Origin: Chloroflexota bacterium | GTDB lineage: Bacteria; Chloroflexota; Anaerolineae; Anaerolineales; VGOW01 | Direction: 5' to 3' | NCBI GenBank assembly: GCA_016215145.1 | Contig: JACRLA010000162.1 | Location: 1-8,261, forward strand | DNA length: 8,261 bases | Part shown: positions 1 through 4,979 of the stretch, piece by piece | Layout: the number at the start of each line of letters is the position of its first letter | Numbering within the stretch: position 1 is the first letter of the stretch | The notes under the pieces: model-generated | What the model was told of the DNA's origin: nothing | Databases searched by the model: none | What the model saw: only the letters and a program-made list of their open reading frames with translations | Program-made: the position numbers and the translations under genes

Positions 1-597
1 ATGCAGCGCCGCGCCGAGAATGACTCCGTAAGCGAGACCGAAGATTCCGAATCGCGGCGCGAGAAAAACTACGCCGACGATCTGCCCGATGTTATACAGG
101 ATGGGCGCGAGTGCCGGTAGAAAAAAATGTTGGTTCGCTTGCAACACGCCGATGACCAGACCGCTCAACGAAAAGATCATCAAGGCGATGACGTTGAGGC
201 GCATCAATTGAATCGTCAGGTCTTGCTGTGCGGGCGGAAATCCTGGGACGACTATATTTCGAACTAGGGGATCAGCAAAAACAACAAGGGTGAGAGCGAG
301 CGAGGCTGTGACGATGAACCCATAATTCGCCACGCGGCTGAACAATGACCACATTGCCTCGCGCCCCTCTTTATCCAACGTCTCGGTGAGAATTGGAATG
401 AACGCCAACCCTAACGCCCCACCAGAGATCACGGCGTAGATCAGATCGGGTAAGTTGTTGGCGGAGTTATACGCATCTAGCGCGGCACTAACACCGTAGG
501 CGCGCCCGACAAACGACTGGCGATAGAGGGCGACGAGTTTATCAATGGTGAAGAGAAAGGAGATGAGGAGGGAAGCACGAAATACTTTGGAGGGCAT
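1..597 (-). CDS. murJ: MurJ/MviN-like lipid II flippase, N-terminal part (cut by window edge)
   Basis: The minus strand is open from an ATG at 597 to the left edge, giving 199 codons with no stop. The translation is strongly hydrophobic with several membrane segments. It carries MurJ-type landmarks: an LDAYNSANNLPDLI segment (the usual DAF-x-A-x-x-x-PN block) at residues 40-53, then SGGALGLAFIPILTE (residues 58-72; family form xGALxxAFxP). The visible end, GVILGAALH, matches the conserved GxxxGAxLH turn. MurJ belongs to the MOP transporter superfamily and flips lipid II across the inner membrane for peptidoglycan synthesis; full-length members are about 500 residues, so more than half is missing. 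A polysaccharide flippase of the same superfamily is the main alternative. No Shine-Dalgarno site precedes the ATG. The frame stays open upstream to 688 but holds no better start. It is the last visible gene of the leftward series. Confidence 0.8.
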   Translation of the reverse strand, partial: MPSKVFRASLLISFLFTIDKLVALYRQSFVGRAYGVSAALDAYNSANNLPDLIYAVISGGALGLAFIPILTETLDKEGREAMWSLFSRVANYGFIVTASLALTLVVFADPLVRNIVVPGFPPAQQDLTIQLMRLNVIALMIFSLSGLVIGVLQANQHFFLPALAPILYNIGQIVGVVFLAPRFGIFGLAYGVILGAALH

Positions 598-601
598 AGC
601 T

Positions 602-681
602 AAAGGGAAATAAAGGAAAGAAAGGAAATAGGGGAAATTCGTGATGAGCGATGCGTGAATTTTTATTGCGTATTCCGTATT
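602..681. repeat. Purine-rich tract and heptamer tract upstream of murJ
   Basis: Positions 602-637 are almost pure A/G on the plus strand, built from degenerate AAAGGAAAT-like units of 9-10 nt. On the murJ strand this is a polypyrimidine run just before the start codon. Positions 665-681 are 2.4 copies of a 7-nt unit, ATTGCGT then ATTCCGT then ATT. I see no gene in 598-801; this tract and the palindromic repeat at 686-793 fill most of it. Confidence 0.6.
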
Positions 682-685
682 AAAG

Positions 686-793
686 CGTCATTGCGAGGAG
701 CGTTTTTTGCGACGAAGCAATCTCAAGCGCAACCGAGATTGCTTCGCGAAGTGCGCTCGCAATGACGAAGTAACTGAGTAGCTCGCAATGACG
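686..793. repeat. Palindromic intergenic repeat (CGTCATTGCGAG family) with an extra half-copy
   Basis: CGTCATTGCGAG at 686-697 is the exact reverse complement of 756-767. An inner arm, CGAAGCAATCTC at 713-724, pairs exactly with 735-746. Together they form a two-part hairpin of about 82 bp with a 10-nt apical loop. A third arm at 782-793 repeats the right-hand arm in direct orientation, so the element is one and a half copies. It lies between the methyltransferase stop at 802 and murJ. As RNA it could fold on either strand and might act as a processing or termination structure, but there is no T-run. I associate this family with dispersed REP/MITE-like elements in Chloroflexota and other environmental genomes (from memory, not checked). 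Confidence 0.8.
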
Positions 794-801
794 CGATAAA
801 A

Positions 802-1698
802 CTATTTGTGCGCGACACACAATAAATGCTCACACGCCCCATGCAAACTTGGGTCGGGGGCGAGGCGATAATTTAAATCTACCCATGCCTCCCACAACTC
901 GCCTTCGAGAGCGTTGAGCTTTTCGTCAATCATGCTCACCACGCCTTCACAGGCTAACACGGTTTGCACTTTAAAGTTCGCCGATTCGATTAACGGTTTC
1001 ACTTCGGCGGGCGGGCAGAAGTACGCCAGAAATTCTGTGCCGTCGTTGCGAACAGGCGGGAAGACTCCGGTTTTCCAAAACGCTTCTATCTCTTTAGGGT
1101 ATTGCAGAATCCATTCGGGCACCTCTTTAGCAAAGTAGCGCAGCGCGGCATATTGAGTCACGAATGAAGCAAACAACACTCCACCCTTTTTCAAAACGCG
1201 ATGCGCCTCTTGCAAACATTTCAATCGTTCTTCAGGCGCGAATAGATGATAGAGAGGACCCAGCAACAACACGACCTCAAACGATTCGTCGGCGAAGCGC
1301 GAGAGGTCGGTGGCGGTGCCATGTTCATAAGCAGAGACGGCGACACCTGCGCTATAGGCTTGCGTGCGGGCAAACGATAAATTGATCGCCGACAGGTCGA
1401 ACAGGGTGACGGCGTAACCTTGTTTCGTTAATTCAATTGCGTAGCGTCCGGGCCCGCCGCCACAATCCAAAATGTTTGCGGGGGCGTGAGGCAAAAAATC
1501 TTTCAGCGCGCGAAGGGTGAGGGCGAACTCGGTGCGGTGACGATCTAAACGAGACCATTCGTTGCTCGTAGAAAAATCGTAGTATCGCTCAACTAGGTTG
1601 TTGGGTGGCTGGGTGGTTGGGTGGTTAGGTTGTTGGAAGTTTGGATTTTGGTTTTTGGGATTTTGTTCATTGTTCATTGTCTCATTGTTCATTGTCAT
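802..1698 (-). CDS. Class I SAM-dependent methyltransferase with repeat-derived N-terminus
   Basis: A protein of 298 residues. The Rossmann methyltransferase core starts near residue 36. Motif I, the SAM-binding ILDCGGGPG, is at 76-84; the acidic end of strand 2 is Asp101; the strand-4 region FEVVLLLGPLYHL is at 140-152, followed by a helix and a VLKKGGVLFASF strand (168-179). The substrate is unknown; small molecules are typical for this type. The frame is open to 1743, but ATG 1698 is preferred: its ATGA overlaps the stop of the upstream peptidase gene (1695-1697), and GGGGAG lies 7 nt upstream. Residues 1-34 (MTMNNE, then Asn/Gln/Pro/Thr-rich) are a direct translation of short tandem repeats and are probably disordered. 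Translation is likely coupled to the peptidase gene. Confidence 0.85.
   Translation of the reverse strand: MTMNNETMNNEQNPKNQNPNFQQPNHPTTQPPNNLVERYYDFSTSNEWSRLDRHRTEFALTLRALKDFLPHAPANILDCGGGPGRYAIELTKQGYAVTLFDLSAINLSFARTQAYSAGVAVSAYEHGTATDLSRFADESFEVVLLLGPLYHLFAPEERLKCLQEAHRVLKKGGVLFASFVTQYAALRYFAKEVPEWILQYPKEIEAFWKTGVFPPVRNDGTEFLAYFCPPAEVKPLIESANFKVQTVLACEGVVSMIDEKLNALEGELWEAWVDLNYRLAPDPSLHGACEHLLCVAHK
1596..1697. repeat. Three adjacent microsatellite-like tracts inside a coding start
   Basis: On the plus strand, 1596-1634 consists of 8-nt units (GGGTGGTT and variants, about five copies). Positions 1640-1665 are 7-nt units, TTTGGAT, TTTGGTT, TTTGGGA and a partial. Positions 1669-1697 are 7-8 nt units, ATTGTTC, ATTGTCTC, ATTGTTC, ATTGTCA. 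The last unit contains, on the minus strand, the methyltransferase ATG and most of the peptidase TGA. The tract therefore looks like a former intergenic repeat region now read as the methyltransferase N-terminus. Confidence 0.85.
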
Positions 1699-3086
1699 GG
1701 TTTCACTCCCCACTCGGCAAACGCGGCGAGGGCTTGAGACCAATCAGGATGAGTCTGCAACGCGGCGCGCATGTCGTTGTATGCCGCTTCTTTATTGCCC
1801 AGTTGATAATACGACCACGAGCGCCAATAGTAACTTTCTTCCAAGCCGCCCGGAACTTTTGGAGATTTAAGCGTGATGGTGGCGAGATCGATCACTTCCT
1901 GATAACGCTTCTCGTTGTAATAGGCTTTATACATTTCAGTTTGATACCACAACATGCGCTTGGGGAATACGCCGTAACTGCGCGATTGATCAAACGCGGC
2001 GGCGGCATCTTTGCTGCGCCGAATTAATTGCAAGGTTGAGCCGACGTTGTGCCAAGCAAAAGTAAGATCGAGCGGGTCGGTTAATTTTTGCGTCTCGGCT
2101 TGGGCGATGGCTAATGTGCGAATCAAGTTGGTGCCTGTATCGGCATCCGCGCCAAGCAGAGTCATCAGCTGCCCTTCGCGCGAGGCGGGATACACCACGA
2201 GATAGATGTAATTAAAGGATCGCCAATCGTAAGCAATGTCATCGTAACTGCGTGGGTAGTTAATGTCTTGCCATTTGAATGTGTCCTGAGTAATAAAAAT
2301 TTTCTTGCCGTCGTCGTAGCCTTTGATAAACGAGTAATGCCCCTCCCACCCCTCGCCTACTTGCCCATGCTCATTTTCGCGGAAGCCACGCTCGATGATG
2401 ACGGGGAAACCGTTAGCGATTAACAACTTCAACATTTCTAACGTGCCGCCATAACGAACCTGCGCGCGCAACCCGGCGTTCTTGATCGCAAAGTCTGCCA
2501 TGTCGTAAGGCATCACATTTTTATCAGAAGCGCCGGGCTTGATCACGGCGGCGATCTCTTTTTGCCAACGAATATCTTTGCCGCTTGCGCCCCACGTCAA
2601 ATTATCGGTTTCCGATCCGCGCCAACCCCAATACGTTAACGCACCAACTAAAGTTGCGGGTCCACAATTATTAAACAGTTGCGGTTCACGGCGTGAAGTG
2701 GACAAGGCATAACTCGATGGAAGATTGGCGGTGACGAGTGGCGGCGATGTGGGCGCGGGCGCGAGGGTGCGGGTGGGGACGAGAGTGACTGAAAGTTTTT
2801 GTGTTGGAGATTGGAGATTAGGGATTGGAGATTGAGTCGGTTGAGAAATATCGGTTGGACTCTCCAGCGCAAACGTGGGAGGCGGCGTCACCTTGAATGA
2901 GGCTGTGGGCAGCGTCTCCACTCCCGCCGATTTCTGCCCGCTGAACTGACTCCACAAATTCTCCACACGCGGCGCGAGTCTTTCATTCACCGCCGGAATG
3001 TTGTAGATGATGAAGGCGACCATCGCGGTGAGGAGGGCGACGACGGTGAAGGTGAGGAGGAAGGCGAGGAGGTTTTGAGGGCGCAT
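1695..3086 (-). CDS. Membrane-anchored C39-like cysteine peptidase with C-terminal TPRs
   Basis: A protein of 463 residues. Layout: one N-terminal membrane segment (about 7-29); a Ser/Thr/Pro-rich linker (about 58-126); a papain-like C39_2-type peptidase domain (about 132-300); and TPR-like helices (about 325-455). Visible active-site candidates are Gln136 (oxyanion), Cys141 in NNCGPATL, His250 in GHYSFIKGYDD and Asp268 in FITQDTF; all the expected residues are present. The likely topology is a signal anchor with the enzyme outside, inferred from the exported-type linker. The substrate is unknown; C39-like domains cleave or bind peptides and the TPRs suggest a protein partner. Its TPR half closely resembles that of the ORF at 4085-4612 (shared PKRML-x-YQ block), so the two are paralogs. 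Part of the linker (about residues 85-94) is a translated heptamer repeat. The stop overlaps the methyltransferase start. No clear Shine-Dalgarno precedes the ATG. Confidence 0.85.
   Translation of the reverse strand: MRPQNLLAFLLTFTVVALLTAMVAFIIYNIPAVNERLAPRVENLWSQFSGQKSAGVETLPTASFKVTPPPTFALESPTDISQPTQSPIPNLQSPTQKLSVTLVPTRTLAPAPTSPPLVTANLPSSYALSTSRREPQLFNNCGPATLVGALTYWGWRGSETDNLTWGASGKDIRWQKEIAAVIKPGASDKNVMPYDMADFAIKNAGLRAQVRYGGTLEMLKLLIANGFPVIIERGFRENEHGQVGEGWEGHYSFIKGYDDGKKIFITQDTFKWQDINYPRSYDDIAYDWRSFNYIYLVVYPASREGQLMTLLGADADTGTNLIRTLAIAQAETQKLTDPLDLTFAWHNVGSTLQLIRRSKDAAAAFDQSRSYGVFPKRMLWYQTEMYKAYYNEKRYQEVIDLATITLKSPKVPGGLEESYYWRSWSYYQLGNKEAAYNDMRAALQTHPDWSQALAAFAEWGVKP
1706..1711 (-). promoter_or_regulatory. 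Shine-Dalgarno site for the methyltransferase
   Basis: GGGGAG on the minus strand, 7 nt before ATG 1698 and inside the last codons of the peptidase gene. With the ATGA overlap it decides the methyltransferase start in favour of 1698 over the longer frame from 1743. Confidence 0.6.
2804..2834. repeat. Heptamer tandem repeat (GGAGATT units) inside the peptidase linker
   Basis: Four 7-nt units (GGAGATT, GGAGATT, AGGGATT, GGAGATT) with short flanks, translated on the minus strand as an NLQSP-type linker. The same 31-nt block recurs at 6456-6486 in the same orientation with 27 of 31 positions identical, there at the ubiD stop codon. Confidence 0.85.
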
Positions 3087-3109
3087 GGTTTGGACACAAA
3101 TTCCAGAAT

Positions 3110-3148
3110 GAAACGGATCGAATCCGCTTATTCATTAATTCGCTGTCA
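3110..3148. repeat. Diverged direct-repeat copy downstream of the GxxExxY gene
   Basis: This 39-nt block aligns, in the same orientation, with the 34-nt core of the tandem repeats at 4004-4037 and 4050-4083. It matches at 27 of 34 positions with a single 5-nt insertion. The insertion completes a small hairpin, CGGAT-CGA-ATCCG. The block lies 17 bp past the stop of the GxxExxY gene, so related repeats stand on both sides of that gene. Confidence 0.6.
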
Positions 3149-3165
3149 AAAAGAGGCGATGAATT

Positions 3166-3975
3166 TTACGGATTGGCTTTTACAAAAATCGGCTTGAGTT
3201 CAGTGTCATGGAAGTTAGCCACAATGCCCAAAGCGACTCCTTGCTTCCTCAACCATGAACGAATGCTATCAATCCCCAAATCGTTCGCGTGGTGAACCGC
3301 GTGCGGAAAAACCATCACCGAATCGCCGATGCGAAAGTGCGCCAAGCGAAGTTCGCCCAACGAAAAATCTTCGTAGAAAACCTGAATGTGTCTATGGGGT
3401 TGGGTAGACAACCCGCGCAACTTAAATTCGTGATGACATGCATTGCCATAGATGCGATAGATGAAACCGGGGCCCAACGCAGAATGAACCTCAAACAACC
3501 CTCCCACAATATCGTAAACCAACTGCGGCTCAATCAGTTTCTTCGCCGTCTCATCATTCATCACCCGCTCTATCTGCCCCTTGCTCACACTCACTTCTCG
3601 CCGCGCGAAATAGATGCGCTGAAACTGCGGCTTCTCGCTGCCGAAGTTGAGCAACAAGCCAATTTGCTTGTCCGTCACTTTGAGATACGAAAGTATCTGC
3701 GCCTTGTTCAGTTTCGTCAGGGTCGGCAAAACTTTATCTTCGATCACCACGTCGCCCGCCACCAGAATATCTAAAATTTGTTTGCCGACAATTTTATCTT
3801 TGTAAGTGATCGTCCATTCGGGTTGGTAAAGACAGCGCAGCTTATCCTTACCCAGTTCATAAAGCATCGCCCGATCATAAAACCGTTCGGGGTAAATGCG
3901 CCCCGTGCCGTTATACACATCGTAATACGCGCGGAGAATTTTTCCACTGAGCTCTTTATGCAAAAGGTCGGGCAT
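3166..3975 (-). CDS. Two-domain GxxExxY protein (PDDEXK_3-like), second domain degenerate
   Basis: 269 residues from ATG 3975. An upstream in-frame GTG at 3996 would add seven residues, but family members normally begin close to the LLHKELSGKI block, so I prefer the ATG. Residue numbers below count from the GTG. The first domain (about 10-130) has a diverged GxxExxY block (GRIYPERFY, 32-40) and the PD-(D/E)xK-like core: Asp76, then Glu86-x-Lys88, then AQILSYLKVT (99-108) and GLLLNFG (113-119). The second domain (about 150-273) repeats the pattern (FEVHSALGPGFIYRIY, then LRGL, then GIVANF), but the Asp/Glu/Lys positions align to Ala219, Val229 and Pro231, so it should be inactive. The family is nuclease-like by fold, but its biological role is not established to my knowledge. 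No Shine-Dalgarno is visible. The gene is bracketed by related direct repeats, suggesting a cassette inserted between two paralogous peptidase loci. Confidence 0.8.
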   Translation of the reverse strand: MPDLLHKELSGKILRAYYDVYNGTGRIYPERFYDRAMLYELGKDKLRCLYQPEWTITYKDKIVGKQILDILVAGDVVIEDKVLPTLTKLNKAQILSYLKVTDKQIGLLLNFGSEKPQFQRIYFARREVSVSKGQIERVMNDETAKKLIEPQLVYDIVGGLFEVHSALGPGFIYRIYGNACHHEFKLRGLSTQPHRHIQVFYEDFSLGELRLAHFRIGDSVMVFPHAVHHANDLGIDSIRSWLRKQGVALGIVANFHDTELKPIFVKANP

Positions 3976-4002
3976 AAGTTTGCAAAAGTATCCCACATTA
4001 TG

Positions 4003-4088
4003 CGAAACCGATCCGCCAATTCAAGAATCCGTTGTCAGCTACCCCACACGAAACCGATCCGCCAATTCAAGAATCCGTTGTCAGCTAC
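4003..4088. repeat. Perfect 40-bp tandem direct repeat
   Basis: 4003-4042 and 4049-4088 are identical over 40 nt, separated by 6 nt. The right-hand copy runs into the stop codon (4085-4087) of the TPR ORF; the left-hand copy ends 28 nt short of the ATG of the GxxExxY gene. A diverged third copy is at 3110-3148. Perfect identity suggests a recent local duplication. Confidence 0.9.
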
Positions 4089-4612
4089 TTCACCGTTCCC
4101 AACGCCACCTTCGCATCATTAAACGTCGGGTTCACTTCCAACGCGCTTTTAAAATCCGCAATCGCCGCGCTCTTCTTGCCCAATTGATACTGCGCCCAGC
4201 CGCGCCAAAAATAAGTTTCCTCCACATCGGGGCGATAATCAATCGTGAACGTCGTCAAGTCCACCACATCTTTGTAACGTCCCACGTTGAAGTAAGCACG
4301 ATACGGACCAAACTGATAAAACAACATGCGCTTCGGCAAACCGATCTCGCGCGCCTTATCAAACGCCTTCGCCGCTTCAGCATAACGATCAAAATAATTT
4401 AAATTCGATCCCAAGTTGAACCAGGCAAAAGCATTATCGGGCTGCGCCTTCGTCTCACGCTCGGCAATGCTCAAAGCATTTTTGCGATTCGTCGCTTCAT
4501 CGGCATCATAGCCCAACACTGCTGCGATCACATTTTGCTTCGCCGGTGGATAGACCAACACGTACAAATAATTAAACTGCTGCCAGCCCTCCTCGATCTC
4601 TTTGTAACTCAT
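4085..4612 (-). CDS. TPR protein, C-terminal half of a broken C39-TPR paralog
   Basis: 175 residues from ATG 4612; an in-frame GTG at 4627 would add five. It opens with MSYKEIEEGWQQFNYLYV, equivalent to the end of the peptidase domain in the intact paralog (residues about 281-297), and continues through the same TPR helices (PKRMLFYQ, YFWRGWAQYQLG, SALEVNP). All of the region with the catalytic Cys, His and Asp is absent. Its ATG overlaps the stop of the upstream anchor ORF as ATGA (4609-4612), and GGGAG lies 8 nt before the ATG. It could therefore be made by coupled translation as a soluble TPR protein, or the pair could be a pseudogene formed by an internal deletion that also shifted the frame. 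The stop lies inside a 40-bp direct repeat. Function unknown beyond protein-protein contact. Confidence 0.7.
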   Translation of the reverse strand: MSYKEIEEGWQQFNYLYVLVYPPAKQNVIAAVLGYDADEATNRKNALSIAERETKAQPDNAFAWFNLGSNLNYFDRYAEAAKAFDKAREIGLPKRMLFYQFGPYRAYFNVGRYKDVVDLTTFTIDYRPDVEETYFWRGWAQYQLGKKSAAIADFKSALEVNPTFNDAKVALGTVK

Positions 4613-4935
4613 CTTGGCTTCTCCCACTTCACACCTTTTAGCTCGACAAATTTTGGCGGCGTGATTAACGGAAGGGGCGTGCTGATTTTTGTTGGAAAAA
4701 CGGCGGGTGCGGTTGCCTCAAACGACGATTGCACCGTCGGCGGCGGCGCAACCTGATTCGCTTCTGGTGATGCCGCCACTGCTGTGGGAAGCGTATTCGC
4801 CGTTGGGGCATTGAGATCGAGAATCGCCCCGCGCAATTTTTCCATCTCCCATCGAATCGAATCCCATTTCCACACGGCGACCCCGCCCGCGATCACTAGC
4901 GACAAAATGATAAGTAGAAATTTTTTCTTCATCAT
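4609..4935 (-). CDS. Membrane-anchor and linker fragment, N-terminal half of a broken C39-TPR paralog
   Basis: 108 residues from ATG 4935; a TTG precedes it at 4938 and a second ATG follows at 4932. A Lys-rich start is followed by one membrane helix (about residues 6-23), then a Thr/Pro/Ala-rich linker. It ends in FVELKGVKWEKPR, which resembles the segment just before the catalytic NNCGPA block in C39-like proteins. The frame then stops at 4609-4611 and the rest of the protein resumes in another frame. The layout equals residues 1 to about 130 of the intact paralog at 1695-3086. Most likely this is a remnant left by deletion of the peptidase core, though the ATGA junction would allow both parts to be made. 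The start is 44 nt from the divergent ubiD, with a TATAAT 5 nt upstream and no Shine-Dalgarno. Confidence 0.6.
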   Translation of the reverse strand: MMKKKFLLIILSLVIAGGVAVWKWDSIRWEMEKLRGAILDLNAPTANTLPTAVAASPEANQVAPPPTVQSSFEATAPAVFPTKISTPLPLITPPKFVELKGVKWEKPR

Positions 4936-4938
4936 CAA

Positions 4939-4972
4939 CGATTATAATCGCCCAAAATGAGAGCGATATAAT
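4939..4972. promoter_or_regulatory. Divergent promoter region with TATAAT boxes next to both start codons
   Basis: CGATTATAATCG (4939-4950) is a perfect 12-bp palindrome that presents TATAAT on both strands. On the minus strand the box (4946-4941) ends 5 nt before ATG 4935. A second plus-strand TATAAT (4967-4972) ends 7 nt before the ubiD ATG at 4980. A transcription start about 7 nt after each box would fall on or beside the start codon, implying leaderless messages. Neither gene has a Shine-Dalgarno site. No good -35 hexamer is visible at the usual spacing. The palindrome could also be an operator. Confidence 0.5.
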
Positions 4973-4979
4973 CTTCCCT

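Noticed and set aside
1699..1743. N-terminal extension of the methyltransferase to 1743
   Set aside because: The extra 15 residues would overlap the peptidase C-terminus, and the ATG at 1698 has both the Shine-Dalgarno site and the ATGA coupling.
3289..3774. 161-codon open frame on the plus strand
   Set aside because: It is antisense to the GxxExxY gene. The minus-strand product has clear family motifs throughout, and the plus-strand translation has none.
4003..4088. Two identical 40-nt repeats as a possible minimal CRISPR
   Set aside because: The spacer is only 6 nt, there are only two perfect copies, one overlaps a stop codon, and no cas genes are present.
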